Shown here in pieces: positions 35,319 through 46,400 of a stretch of 64,000 bases of DNA. The position numbers and the translations under genes are program-made. The DNA comes from Muribaculaceae bacterium (GTDB lineage: Bacteria; Bacteroidota; Bacteroidia; Bacteroidales; Muribaculaceae). The stretch covers positions 62,001 through 126,000 of the forward strand of contig JAFZHD010000018.1 of assembly GCA_017555085.1 (NCBI GenBank). Direction: 5' to 3'. Positions within the stretch are counted from its first letter, which is position 1; each line of letters begins with the position of its first letter. The notes below the pieces were generated by a model. It did no database searches. It was not told the DNA's origin and was given only the letters and a program-made list of their open reading frames with translations.

Positions 35319-37115
35319 ATGAAAAGAATTAATTTGCTACTGCTCTTCCTTTTGACCTTGATTTTGGCACATGCCGAGGTCTCTTTTACGGTATTACCTC
35401 CCCGTCAGGTCATTGAAGGCAATAAATTTAATGTAACTTTCCGCTTGAAGAATGCCGAAGGTAGTGATATCAAAGCGCCTCAAATTGAAGGCTGTAAATT
35501 GTTGTTTGGCCCATCTACTTCTACAATGAGTAGTTACCAAATGATTAACGGCAAAACAACATCAAGCACATCGGTTGATTATAGTTTTGTTTATCGTGCT
35601 GAGAAAGCAGGTACATATACCATTGCAGAAACGAGCATTAAGGTTGACGGAAAGACTTATACGAGTGAAGCAGTCAAGTTCACTGTTTTGCCCGCCGACA
35701 ATTCAGGAAGCCAAGGGGTAAAAGTTGATGATTATTCGACTCACACTACAGATAAAAAAGTTTCTACAAATGATGTGTTTGTAAGAATTATCACATCAAA
35801 AAGCCAAGCCTATGAACAGGAAGCAATTGAATGTACAATTAAATTGTACACTAAATACTCGATCAGTTCTTTCATGGCTACTAATCAACCAAGTTTTGAC
35901 GGTTTTTTGATTGAAGAGAAAGATATCAAATCATCGCTTAATGAGATGGAAAATTATAACGGTCAAAACTATATGACTGCCGTACTAAAAAAATGTATTA
36001 TTTTCCCTCAAAAAGCAGGTAAACTTACTATCAACTCTGGCAAATACGACATCAGCGTAGTTCAATATGAGATGGTAAGTAACGGATTTTTCATTGACAA
36101 GCGCCCTGTTGAACGTCAAATTAGCGTAAGTTCCAACTCTGCAAGTGTTCAAGTAAACCCACTCCCCTCTCCACAACCCGACGACTTTAATGGAGCGGTA
36201 GGTAATTTCGCCTTAAATAGTGAATTGTCATCAACGTCATTCCGCACAAATGAGGCGGCATCGTTAATATACAAAATTAGCGGTACCGGCAATATCAAGT
36301 ATGTGAAAGAGCCTGTTGTAGATTTCCCATCTGAATTTGAACAATATACTCCCAAAAACGACATTAAGGCTTCGGTTGTCGGCAATAATGTAAAAGGCCA
36401 GATTACTATCGAATATACATTTGTACCTCAAAATGTCGGCAATTTCAAAATCGGTTCAACCAACTTTGTTTACTTTGACCCATCGGCAAAGAAATATGTA
36501 ACTCTTACTACCCCGGAATATGATATCACAGTAGCAAAGGGTGTTGGAACATCAATTACATCTACTGCACAATCTGAAATATCAACAAAAAATCGCGATA
36601 TCCTTCACATCAAACTCGGCGACAAACATCCTTCGCGCGAAAACATCTATTATATAACATCTGTTTTATATTGGTTAATATATTTGTTATTGGCAATGGG
36701 ATTAGGCGCATCAATATATTTCAACATACGCAAAATCAAATTAAATGCTGATGTCCAAGGCTCTCGTCTCGCCAAGGCAAACAAAGTTGCACGCCTTCGC
36801 CTTAAAAAGGCAAAACAATTTATGGATGCAAAAGCCAATGATGCTTTCTATGAAGAAGTGCTCAAGGCATTGTGGGGCTACTTTAGCGACAAGTTGCTTA
36901 TTCCCTCTTCACAATTAAATCGCGATAACATTACCGCAGAGTTGTTTTCTTATGGAGCACAACAGCAGTTAATTGATACTATAATATATGTTCTTGACGA
37001 GTGTGAAATGGCTCGATATACTCCACAAAAATCAGATGAACAAGTGGAGCAACTTTACAAGACCACTACACAGGTCATGAACGAAATGGAAAGCATAAAC
37101 ACCAAACGAAAATAA
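35319..37115 (+). CDS. batD: BatD, large periplasmic/membrane protein of the bat operon
   Basis: This product of about 598 residues has a signal peptide (MKRINLLLLFLLTLILAHA), several beta-sandwich domains (about 20-440), a transmembrane helix (about 455-477), and a cytoplasmic helical tail (about 490-598). The BatD/oxygen-tolerance family starts similarly with FTVLPPRQVIEGNKFNVTF. I prefer ATG 35319 to ATG 35289 because it places a clean signal peptide at the N terminus; the earlier start would overlap batC by 7 bases. BatD presumably organises BatA, BatB and BatC at the membrane. Confidence 0.9.
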   Translation: MKRINLLLLFLLTLILAHAEVSFTVLPPRQVIEGNKFNVTFRLKNAEGSDIKAPQIEGCKLLFGPSTSTMSSYQMINGKTTSSTSVDYSFVYRAEKAGTYTIAETSIKVDGKTYTSEAVKFTVLPADNSGSQGVKVDDYSTHTTDKKVSTNDVFVRIITSKSQAYEQEAIECTIKLYTKYSISSFMATNQPSFDGFLIEEKDIKSSLNEMENYNGQNYMTAVLKKCIIFPQKAGKLTINSGKYDISVVQYEMVSNGFFIDKRPVERQISVSSNSASVQVNPLPSPQPDDFNGAVGNFALNSELSSTSFRTNEAASLIYKISGTGNIKYVKEPVVDFPSEFEQYTPKNDIKASVVGNNVKGQITIEYTFVPQNVGNFKIGSTNFVYFDPSAKKYVTLTTPEYDITVAKGVGTSITSTAQSEISTKNRDILHIKLGDKHPSRENIYYITSVLYWLIYLLLAMGLGASIYFNIRKIKLNADVQGSRLAKANKVARLRLKKAKQFMDAKANDAFYEEVLKALWGYFSDKLLIPSSQLNRDNITAELFSYGAQQQLIDTIIYVLDECEMARYTPQKSDEQVEQLYKTTTQVMNEMESINTKRK

Positions 37116-37116
37116 G

Positions 37117-37884
37117 ATGATGAGACACATTATAATAATTATAACCACACTAATTGCGTTAAATGCTGGCGCAAGCAACTTGTTGCAACAAGCAGATTCG
37201 GCATATATTGAAGACCGTTATGCCAATGCTATCGAACTATATGAGCAAGTAATTGCGGAAGAAGGTACATCTACCGACATTTATTATAATCTCGGTAATG
37301 CATACTATCGTGCCGGCATGCTTGGCAAGGCAATCATCAATTATGAACGAGCATTGATTCTTGACCCTACTAATGACGATGCAAAAACCAATCTTGAATT
37401 TGTCAACTCAAAAATCACCGATATACCCGGAGACAAAGGCACATTTATATCAAATTTCTTTGGCAAAATCATAAACAGCCAACATTCAAATACATGGGCA
37501 ATTTATGCAATGGCGGCATTTATACTACTGCTAATATCTATTGCACTGTATGTGTTTTCGCCTAAGATTGCTTTAAAGAAAACAGGCTTTTTTGGAGGCA
37601 TTGCATTCCTCTTAGTTTCAATTATATTAATTGTATTTTCATCAACGGCCCATGCCACTGCGTCAAATCGCAATCAAGCTGTAATTACATCGCCATCGAC
37701 TATTTTGAGTACATCACCACGTGAACCAAAAGACCGTTCAGAAGAAGCAATGTTGCTGCACGAAGGCACAAAAGTTGAAATTTTGGATTCGGTTACCGAC
37801 TTGAATCAAACAAAGTGGTATGATGTTAAAGTTGACAACAATCATCGTGCTTGGCTAAACTCAAAAGATGCAGAAAAAATATAG
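37117..37884 (+). CDS. batE: BatE, TPR and SH3-like membrane protein
   Basis: This 255-residue protein has a signal peptide, TPR repeats (about residues 20-105; YYNLGNAYYRAGMLGKAIINYERAL), two transmembrane helices (about 125-145 and 152-172), and a C-terminal SH3-like domain (about 185-255; LHEGTKVEILDSV ... AWLNSKDAEKI). This fits BatE, the usual last gene of the operon. It starts one base after the batD stop. The 182 bases after it hold no gene I can support. Confidence 0.88.
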   Translation: MMRHIIIIITTLIALNAGASNLLQQADSAYIEDRYANAIELYEQVIAEEGTSTDIYYNLGNAYYRAGMLGKAIINYERALILDPTNDDAKTNLEFVNSKITDIPGDKGTFISNFFGKIINSQHSNTWAIYAMAAFILLLISIALYVFSPKIALKKTGFFGGIAFLLVSIILIVFSSTAHATASNRNQAVITSPSTILSTSPREPKDRSEEAMLLHEGTKVEILDSVTDLNQTKWYDVKVDNNHRAWLNSKDAEKI

Positions 37885-38066
37885 TATTTCGATATTTATT
37901 CTAAATATTTGATTTAGTGAGTAATGTGCCCCCAAATGAAAAGTTATGTTTAAAAACATATTGAATTTTAGTCAAAAAAATTTGGTTATATCAAAATATC
38001 CCCCTATTTTTAACACACTATTTCAAAAACGACATTTTTTACTAACTATCAAAATCAATAAGTATC

Positions 38067-38324
38067 ATGACAAAGACAATTTCATTTAATGACCTCCGTC
38101 GCATCAAGGACAGTTTGCCCGACGGTTCAATCAGCAAAATCGCTGACAAGTTGAACACAACTCCTCAGACTGTACGCAACTATTTTGGCGGTACAAATTA
38201 TGAGTTTGGTAAAAATTGTGGCGTTCACATCGAGCCGGGTCCTGATGGTGGCATCGTAGTTCTTGACGACACAACTATCTATGATATGGCTGTTCAAATT
38301 CTCCAAGAACAAGAAGAAAAATAA
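38067..38324 (+). CDS. Small helix-turn-helix DNA-binding protein
   Basis: This 85-residue protein has an HTH in its first half (ISKIADKLNTTPQTVRNYFGG, about residues 21-41) and a beta-rich second half (HIEPGPDGGIVVLDDTTIYDMA). It has no ligand domain and no signal peptide. Its compact form and regular, highly expressed-type codons suggest an abundant nucleoid-type or transcription-associated protein. It looks conserved across Bacteroidales, from memory. It is monocistronic with weak flanking hairpins. Confidence 0.75.
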   Translation: MTKTISFNDLRRIKDSLPDGSISKIADKLNTTPQTVRNYFGGTNYEFGKNCGVHIEPGPDGGIVVLDDTTIYDMAVQILQEQEEK

Positions 38325-38384
38325 CTTTAATCCTTTTCGGATTATTAGACCTACTGGCAAACTCTTCATTGACATTCCTTTTAT

Positions 38385-39491
38385 ATGAGCACTGATCGAC
38401 TCATTACTGTGGCCATCCACACTTATGAAAAGGCGGTAATGCTTCGAACATTACTTGAAAGTGAAGGTGTGCCGGTAGTTCTGAATAATGTAAACCTTGA
38501 ACAACCCGTCGTGTCATCGGGCGTCAGAGTGCGCATTAAAGAGAAAGATTTACCTCTAGCTCTACGCATTATTGAAAATGCCGACATCTTTACGGCAAAT
38601 GACACTTCTATCACAACTAGGCAACAAATACTTGTGCCTATTGACTTTGCCGAATATTCTATGAAAGCGGTTATTGCCGCTTTCAATATAGCCAAGGCCA
38701 ATAAAACATCTGTAATTTTCCTACATTCATTTATAGACCCTTATTTCAATTCAAGCATACCTTTGAGCGAGCATTTATCATATGATAGTGATAAGAATGA
38801 CTATCGCAAAACACTTGAAGCTGAAACTGAGGCCAAGATGAAACAATTTGTTAAAGTTGTCAAGGAAAATATCAAACAGGGATATATTCCAGCCATCAAA
38901 TTCTCAACTGCTATTCGCGAAGGTGTCGCCGAAGATGTTATCATTGAATACACTAAGCAGGCTATGCCCATGCTCATTGTAATGGCAACGCGAATGGCTG
39001 AGAAAAAAGAAAAAGAATTGATTGGCAGTGTGACTGCTGAGGTTATGGACTCATGCCGATTCCCGGTGTACTCTATTCCCGAGAATACACACGAGTCAAT
39101 AATAGAGCAGCCTAAAAACATCTTATTTATCTGCAATGTCGACCAAGACGACATTCTCGCAATAGACTCGCTCTCTCGACTTATGCCCAGCGGCAATGCC
39201 CATATCACTCTCTTACACATTCATGATAAAAACCGTAATATCGGCAATAAAAACGCCTATAATGCTCTACATGAGTATTGCAATGTGAACTATCCAATGT
39301 TCACTTACTCAACACAAGAAGTAAAGCCTGGCAAGATATTAAGCGATATGAGCTTCACGGATGATGATAAACCCCATTTAGTCGTATTGCCAAGCAAGCG
39401 CAAAAACATTTTTGCACGATTATTTAATCCAAGTATAGCACACAAAGTATTGTTTAACACCGATATACCATTGATGGTTATTCCCGTATAA
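38385..39491 (+). CDS. DUF2007 plus tandem universal stress (USP) domains
   Basis: This 368-residue cytosolic protein starts with a DUF2007 segment (about residues 1-70; MLRTLLESEGVPVVLNN), a putative signal-transducing fold. A USP domain follows (about 85-230; RQQILVPIDFAEYSMKAVIAAFNIAK and the glycine/serine stretch ELIGSVTAEVM), then a second, degenerate USP domain (about 240-368; KNILFICNVDQDD). USP proteins bind ATP or act as stress regulators. It leads an operon with uvrB (2-base gap) and a YgiQ gene, tying it to DNA-damage stress by location. Confidence 0.8.
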   Translation: MSTDRLITVAIHTYEKAVMLRTLLESEGVPVVLNNVNLEQPVVSSGVRVRIKEKDLPLALRIIENADIFTANDTSITTRQQILVPIDFAEYSMKAVIAAFNIAKANKTSVIFLHSFIDPYFNSSIPLSEHLSYDSDKNDYRKTLEAETEAKMKQFVKVVKENIKQGYIPAIKFSTAIREGVAEDVIIEYTKQAMPMLIVMATRMAEKKEKELIGSVTAEVMDSCRFPVYSIPENTHESIIEQPKNILFICNVDQDDILAIDSLSRLMPSGNAHITLLHIHDKNRNIGNKNAYNALHEYCNVNYPMFTYSTQEVKPGKILSDMSFTDDDKPHLVVLPSKRKNIFARLFNPSIAHKVLFNTDIPLMVIPV

Positions 39492-39493
39492 CA

Positions 39494-41515
39494 ATGGAAT
39501 TTAGATTATCTTCTGCATATCAGCCAACAGGCGATCAGCCACAAGCGATTGACCAATTGGTTGAAGGTATTAATTCTGGATTGCCGGCACAGACGCTCCT
39601 CGGAGTTACTGGTTCCGGTAAAACTTTTACTATGGCCAATGTTATTCAACGCGTTCAACGCCCTACTTTGATATTGAGCCACAACAAAACATTGGCAGCG
39701 CAATTATATAGCGAATTCAAAAATTTCTTCCCATATAATTCTGTCCAATATTTTGTTTCTTACTATGACTATTACCAACCCGAGGCTTATATTCCAACGG
39801 TTGACAAATATATCGAGAAAGACTTGATGATTAACGACGAGATTGATAAATTGCGTCTTGCCACAACATCTGCCCTATTGTCGGGCCGCAAGGACGTTAT
39901 CGTAATCTCATCTGTTTCTTGTTTGTATGGCATTGGTAATCCCGAAGATTTCCATAGCGGAGCCATTAACATTGAAGTCGGTCAAAAAATTGCACGCAAT
40001 GCATTTTTACGCAGCCTTGTTGATGCACTATATTGTCGCAACGAGGTTGAACTTTCGCGCGGTACATTCCGAGTAAAAGGCGATACCGTTGACATTCGCC
40101 TCGCTTATGAAGAAATAATTCTGCGCATTATATTTTGGGGCGATGAAATAGAATCAATCAGTACAATTCACCCCGATGATAACACATCGCTTGGCAAGCA
40201 CGATTGTTTCAAAATCTATCCCGCCAACATATTTGTCACATCAAAAGAGCGCACAGCATCGGCATTAGCACAAATAGAGTTAGACCTTGGCGAACAAGTC
40301 GATTTCTTTTATAAAGAGGCTCGCGAACTTGAAGCCAAACGACTCTATGAGCGTGTGACAAACGATATTGAGATGATTCGCGAAATTGGCCATTGTTCAG
40401 GCATCGAGAATTATAGTCGATATTTTGACGGTCGCAAACCTGGTATGCGTCCGTTCTGCCTTCTTGATTATTTCCCCGATGATTTCATTACTATTATTGA
40501 CGAGAGCCATGTTACACTTCCGCAAATTCGAGCCATGTTTGGCGGCGATCAACAACGCAAACTCAATCTTATAGAATATGGCTTCCGTTTACCAGCTGCT
40601 ATTGACAACCGTCCTTTGAAATTTGAAGAATTTGAAAAACTTTCAAAGCAAACAATATATGTCAGCGCCACACCAGCCGACTATGAACTTGAAAAGAGTG
40701 AAGGTGTTGTCGTTGAACAAATCATTCGTCCCACAGGTCTTCTTGACCCGATTATAGAGGTTCGTTCTTCTGTCAATCAGATTGACGACTTAATGGAGGA
40801 AATTCGCATACGTACTCAAAATGACGAACGAACACTCATCACGACCATTACCGTTAGAAATGCCGAGGAATTGCATGAATATCTGCAAAAATATGGCTAT
40901 CGGTCAGCATATATTCATCATGATGTCGATACACTTGAACGAATCAAAATTCTCGATGACCTGCGCGCCGGCATCTATGATGTTCTTATCGGCGTAAACT
41001 TATTACGCGAAGGTCTCGACTTGCCCGAAGTTTCACTCGTAGCCATTCTTGACGCTGACAAAGAGGGATTTTTGCGCTCTCACAGTTCACTTACTCAAAC
41101 TGTTGGCAGAGCAGCGCGCAATCTCAATGGTTATGTCATTATGTATGCCGATCGCATCACGCGTAGCATGCAACAAACCATTGATGAAACCAACCGCCGT
41201 CGTTCACTACAACTTGCCTATAACGAAGAGCACGGCATTACGCCACAAGCAATTATCAAAGCACGCAATCGCATAGTTGGTCTTGACAAAGACGAAAACT
41301 ACGGTTCTGCACCAATACCCTATCAGCAAGAATATACTCGCGAGGTCAACATTGCAGCCGACCCGGTAATCAAATATATGACCAAAGAAGAGATGCAACA
41401 CTCTGTTACACGATTGCGCACCGATATGCTTGAAGCGGCAAAAAATATGGACTTTATTGAGGCAGCGCGTTTGCGCGACGAGATTATAAAACTCGAAGCC
41501 GAAATTAATAAATAA
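39494..41515 (+). CDS. uvrB: Excinuclease ABC subunit B
   Basis: UvrB is the helicase-like core of nucleotide excision repair and places UvrC on the lesion. It shows Walker A GVTGSGKT (about 38-45), the beta-hairpin region YYDYYQPEAYIPTVDKYIEKD, the DEAD-like motif DESH, helicase motifs in the second half (IGVNLLREGLDLPE, TQTVGRAARN), and a C-terminal UVR domain (AAKNMDFIEAARLRDEI). The 673-residue length is standard. Confidence 0.97.
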   Translation: MEFRLSSAYQPTGDQPQAIDQLVEGINSGLPAQTLLGVTGSGKTFTMANVIQRVQRPTLILSHNKTLAAQLYSEFKNFFPYNSVQYFVSYYDYYQPEAYIPTVDKYIEKDLMINDEIDKLRLATTSALLSGRKDVIVISSVSCLYGIGNPEDFHSGAINIEVGQKIARNAFLRSLVDALYCRNEVELSRGTFRVKGDTVDIRLAYEEIILRIIFWGDEIESISTIHPDDNTSLGKHDCFKIYPANIFVTSKERTASALAQIELDLGEQVDFFYKEARELEAKRLYERVTNDIEMIREIGHCSGIENYSRYFDGRKPGMRPFCLLDYFPDDFITIIDESHVTLPQIRAMFGGDQQRKLNLIEYGFRLPAAIDNRPLKFEEFEKLSKQTIYVSATPADYELEKSEGVVVEQIIRPTGLLDPIIEVRSSVNQIDDLMEEIRIRTQNDERTLITTITVRNAEELHEYLQKYGYRSAYIHHDVDTLERIKILDDLRAGIYDVLIGVNLLREGLDLPEVSLVAILDADKEGFLRSHSSLTQTVGRAARNLNGYVIMYADRITRSMQQTIDETNRRRSLQLAYNEEHGITPQAIIKARNRIVGLDKDENYGSAPIPYQQEYTREVNIAADPVIKYMTKEEMQHSVTRLRTDMLEAAKNMDFIEAARLRDEIIKLEAEINK

Positions 41516-41524
41516 CAACATGAT

Positions 41525-43363
41525 ATGATTCACCACGATAATAAATTAACATGGCTACCGACCTCAGTCAAAGAGATGAATGCTCTCGGGTGGGACCATG
41601 TCGATATTGTACTATTCACTGGCGATGCCTATGTTGACCATCCGTCATTTGGCGCTGCTTTAATTGGTCGCATATTACAAAAACATGGCTATAATGTAGC
41701 CATTGTGCCACAACCAAATTGGCGCGATGACTTGCGTGACTTCAAAAAATTTGGTCAGCCGCGATTGTATTTTGCCATTTCGGCAGGAGCAATGGACTCT
41801 ATGGTTAACCACTACACTGCTAATCGCCGCCGCCGTAGTGATGATGCTTACACCCCTGACGGCCGTCACGGAATGCGTCCTGACTACCCCACTATTGTCT
41901 ATTCTCAAATTCTGCGCAAACTCTATCCCGATACGCCAATTATCGCAGGAGGTATAGAGGCCTCTATGCGCCGACTTTCACACTACGATTATTGGAGCGA
42001 CAGCTTGAAGCCTTCAATTATAATGGATGCGTCTGTCGATATGATTGTCTATGGAATGGGCGAATTACCTATAGTGGAAATCACCCGACGCATAGCTGAT
42101 GGCGAGTCAATATCTTCGCTTACAGATATCAAACAGACCATTATTAAACAATCGGTTCAAACTACTCCGCAAGCCGATGACAATAACATTATACTTCATA
42201 GTTTTGAAAAATGCCGTGGCGACAAGCGATGCCAAGCACAAAATTTCAAACACATCGAGCAGCAGTCAAACCGATATAATGGAGCAACACTTTGGCAACA
42301 ACATGGCAAATCGGTAGTCAAAGTAAATCCGATGAACGAACCGATGACAACCGAGCAAATTGATGCTTCATTTGATTTGCCATACACACGATTGCCACAC
42401 CCTCGCTACCGCGGCAAAACTATTCCGGCATTTGAGATGATAAAATTCTCTGTAAATATGCATCGCGGCTGTTTCGGTGGCTGTGCATTTTGCACCATTT
42501 CGGCTCATCAAGGCAAGTTTATCGCATCTCGCAGCAAACAATCTATCATCAATGAGGTTGAACAAATTACACGAATGCCCGATTTTAAAGGCTATCTAAG
42601 TGACCTTGGAGGTCCGTCGGCAAATATGTACCTTATGGGAGGAAAAGACCTCTCAATCTGTCGTCAGTGCTTGCGCCCATCTTGTTTGCATCCAAAACCA
42701 TGCCGCAACCTTAACAGCGACCACGCGCCATTGCTTGACATTTATCATAGCGTTGATGCTTTGCCAGGAATCAAGAAATCATTTATTGGCAGTGGCGTGC
42801 GTTATGACCTTTCAATGCATATAACAGGCGACAAATGCATTGATGCAACAAATAGGCAATATAACGAAGAACTAATCACATCGCATGTATCGGGCCGTCT
42901 GAAAGTTGCACCCGAACACACCAGTGACCATGTGCTTGACATTATGCGCAAACCATCGTTTGACCTCTATTATGACTTCAAACGCATCTTTGACCGCATA
43001 AATAAAGAACGCTCACTCAAACAGCAACTAATCCCCTACTTCATATCAAGCCACCCCGGGTGCCGCGAAGTCGATATGGCCGAATTGGCTGTTGAAACCA
43101 AAAGTCTAAATATGCACCTTGAACAAGTGCAGGATTTTACGCCGACACCCATGACACTTGCAACCGAGATATATTATACGGGGATACATCCATATACGGG
43201 CGAACGCATATTTACCGCAACATCGGCTGATGAAAAACTTGCACAACGTCGATATTTCTTTTGGTACGACCGCACTTATCGACAAGATATTATCAAGTCT
43301 TTGCGCCGCCTAAATCGTCCCGATCTCATTCGCCGCCTCTTTCCCGGCAAAATAGTAAACTAA
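41525..43363 (+). CDS. YgiQ family radical SAM protein
   Basis: This 612-residue enzyme has the UPF0313/YgiQ N-terminal domain (MNALGWDHVDIVLFTGDAYVDHPSFG), then the radical SAM core with HRGCFGGCAFCTI (CxxxCxxC), a second cysteine group CRQCLRPSCLHPKPC, and the C-terminal DUF3362-type region ending PGKIVN. The family is widespread, but its reaction is not established. It starts 9 bases after uvrB and ends in a shared bidirectional terminator. Confidence 0.9.
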   Translation: MIHHDNKLTWLPTSVKEMNALGWDHVDIVLFTGDAYVDHPSFGAALIGRILQKHGYNVAIVPQPNWRDDLRDFKKFGQPRLYFAISAGAMDSMVNHYTANRRRRSDDAYTPDGRHGMRPDYPTIVYSQILRKLYPDTPIIAGGIEASMRRLSHYDYWSDSLKPSIIMDASVDMIVYGMGELPIVEITRRIADGESISSLTDIKQTIIKQSVQTTPQADDNNIILHSFEKCRGDKRCQAQNFKHIEQQSNRYNGATLWQQHGKSVVKVNPMNEPMTTEQIDASFDLPYTRLPHPRYRGKTIPAFEMIKFSVNMHRGCFGGCAFCTISAHQGKFIASRSKQSIINEVEQITRMPDFKGYLSDLGGPSANMYLMGGKDLSICRQCLRPSCLHPKPCRNLNSDHAPLLDIYHSVDALPGIKKSFIGSGVRYDLSMHITGDKCIDATNRQYNEELITSHVSGRLKVAPEHTSDHVLDIMRKPSFDLYYDFKRIFDRINKERSLKQQLIPYFISSHPGCREVDMAELAVETKSLNMHLEQVQDFTPTPMTLATEIYYTGIHPYTGERIFTATSADEKLAQRRYFFWYDRTYRQDIIKSLRRLNRPDLIRRLFPGKIVN

Positions 43364-43390
43364 ACATATCATTCTTTAGGTATGTATATA

Positions 43391-43420
43391 AAAAGTGCGA
43401 GTTCCAAAACTCGCACTTTT
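43391..43420. terminator. Bidirectional terminator
   Basis: AAAAGTGCGAG (43391-43401) pairs perfectly with CTCGCACTTTT (43410-43420), with A and T runs on the two sides. It can end both the uvrB-ygiQ transcript from the left and the pilus-tip gene from the right. Confidence 0.88.
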
Positions 43421-43444
43421 TATGTCTTATATCTTCCAGTTTTA

Positions 43445-46400
43445 TTAGAAGTCAACTGTTTGGTCGCTCTTATTTCCTTCTGTCCATTCAATACCACCCT
43501 TATCAACCGTTGTAGTCGCTGAATAAGGATTTGCGCCGGATTTTGCGGGAATTATACCAAATGCCAAGTCAAAGTCTGAACCAGAGAACACACGCACCGA
43601 ATATGGGATATATGCATTTGTTCCTTTCCATAAATCTTTGCTTTTCATTATGCACAATCGTGATAACATATAGTGTGCATATGATTCCATTGTAACGCTA
43701 GAACTTACCATGTTTTGAGTACATACTGGTGCTGCAGTCAGGGCTGAAGCATACATGCCATATTGCCCCACTTTGCCTTGCTTTCTATGCCCCATATATT
43801 CAATTGCAAGTGTTTCACCACCATATGGAAGATCATTATTACCACGCGTGCCAACCGACGTCATCGGGGACCCATAAATTGATATCATATTAAAATTCTC
43901 ACATGCAACTGAATAAGGATTGCCGTCTGGATTTATCCAGATATTACCATATATGTGAATTGCATGACTATCATCCGTCAATGTTTGGGAAGATCCAAAC
44001 ACAAAATTAGACTTATCGCCCGAATAATACCATAAAGGATACAAATTCATTCCGTGGTATGTACCGCCTGTAAATGCGTCCACTCTTGGCAATTCGAAAC
44101 CGACTGGACATGGGTCGTAAACAGTTTTTGTAACTCCTTTTGCTTTAAGTTCATTGAACCAAGCATGAAATTTATATCTATTTTCATTGTTAAATTCACT
44201 ATGATATGCAAATGCTGGTACCGACCATGAGTTACTGTTCCATAGGTTCATATATGTCCCGTTCTTGCACCAGTTAACATCCATCAACCCATTACTTGCA
44301 CTACGATTATTGTCAGCATAAAATATCTGTGGATTTTTTATTGCTTGGCCAATTGTCGCCTGAGATTCTACATACTCAATGACTTCTTTTCTCTGGCCGT
44401 CATTTGTATAGTATATTTTATCAGCGTTTTTTTCACCGGTTGGCAACATTGGGTCTTTTCGTCCATATTGATAGTATGGAATATTATTAACAGTCGATAC
44501 CGAACCTGATTTTTGGCTAAAAGTAATATCACATGATTTTTCTACGCCTTTAAATTCGGCATTAGCATCTTCTACTTGCTTGAAACGAATCGTGATGTCT
44601 CTTGCCTGGTAATTTTTTGTTTCGCCGTCACAATGTCCAAGAAGAACTCTTGACAATTTAAAATCATATCCGGTATAAGTATTTGTCGGATTTGTTTCAT
44701 AATAATGACAATCTCTCCAATTTGGAGATGTAACGCATCTATTTGTCAGGTTAACAATATCATAATGTCTGAGATTTTCGTCGACATAAAGTTGTTGGAA
44801 TTCTGTATAACCGCCAATAGCATTTGATTGATTATGATAGGCTAAACCATCATTTACCCAAATGTGCCATGACCACATAATAGTGCCATTGCTATCTTTT
44901 ACAGCAATTACAGCATTACCATCACAAACAGTTTCTTCATGAACTCTGAACTGAATATAATCTTTATTATCATTTAATTTAACCTCAGTTACAAGATATG
45001 GCTCATCTTGCCAAACAATTTCTGCAGTAGCGGGGGCATATTTACCGCCACGACTATTGGTGTTTACAATCCAAGGACCGGTAATTCCTGCATCATTGTG
45101 ATCAAGGAAAGTTCCTAACCCTTGACATGGAACATTTATTGAGTCACCATCAACATTCCCTTTATAGTCAGTCGTTTTAAGAGATTGAGTATAACTTCCG
45201 CTATAACCATTATAAGATGACGAATTGGTAGCGCCATTAGTAATGGCATTTCCATATACCAAGGGGAATGTATAATATCCTGGTGCAAAAACCAAGTAAC
45301 AGTTGGCAGTGTTATATGGCGTAGCGCTTGTCGAGTAATTGTTTAATGTCGACAAGTCATAAGGAACATCTTTTGTGCCTAACCGAGCATATAGCTGAGA
45401 GGTGCCAGTAACTATGTTATTGTGTGATTTTGAGTTTGTGCTACTTAGATAAGGCAAGAGCGTAAATTTAAAACTTTCATTTAAATTATCAACACTCAGG
45501 TCTACACCACTACCGCTTGTGCCAGATAAAATCAAACCGGCAGGAATTGCAACCTCATTACCGTTCTCGATAGCCACTGCTGTCCATGGAACCGGGACAA
45601 TTAATGGATCAAGGCCCGAACGAGTAACGGTTTTGTAACTTTGAACAGTATAAGTTTGGTCTTTAATGCCGTAATATGGGATATTGTCTTTATTATTAGC
45701 AATTACATTTATTGTGTATTGAATATTTGTAGAACTGAATGAGAGATTGTAAACTACGTGTTCACCTTTACCCCATTTTTTTTGATTTCCGTTAGAGTCA
45801 ACTCCGCCGATTTTAGCGACCAAAGTCACATCTCTATTCATCACTTCATCGTGACCAACAACGGTAATAGTTGCATCTTCTGATAGCGTTTGAGGCATCA
45901 TCATTAATACCATATTGCTGTCACTCATGTTTATGTCTTTTTCGGCCGTACCATCAAGAATTATACCTGATTCGTTTTCAAATAATACATATTCAGCGCC
46001 ATCAGTTTCGGTTGCTACGACATCTTCCCACACACCAGCGTCATGTGTCTGTGTTACAGAATCTCCATCACCACCTTGTGAATAGCAATAAGTATACGTA
46101 CCTTTGTTTTTAAGACCGCTAATAGTTAATCGGTTTAGTGTAAAATCTGCAATATCTTTACTAATGTGAATCTCAACAGCTGTTAATGCATGGCATAAAT
46201 CAAGTTGAGCCGAAGCACAATAATCACCCTTATAATGAGCTGAGCCGACCAACAAATCTTCCTGATCCGCGATATTATCGTTTACGACATAAACAAACGA
46301 CGGTTCTTGTGACTCAATTATAGGCAAGCCGACATAACCGTCTTCAGAAGCATCGTCAAGTGCATTGATGGGAGCATAAGCATAAAAACGCACATAGTCA

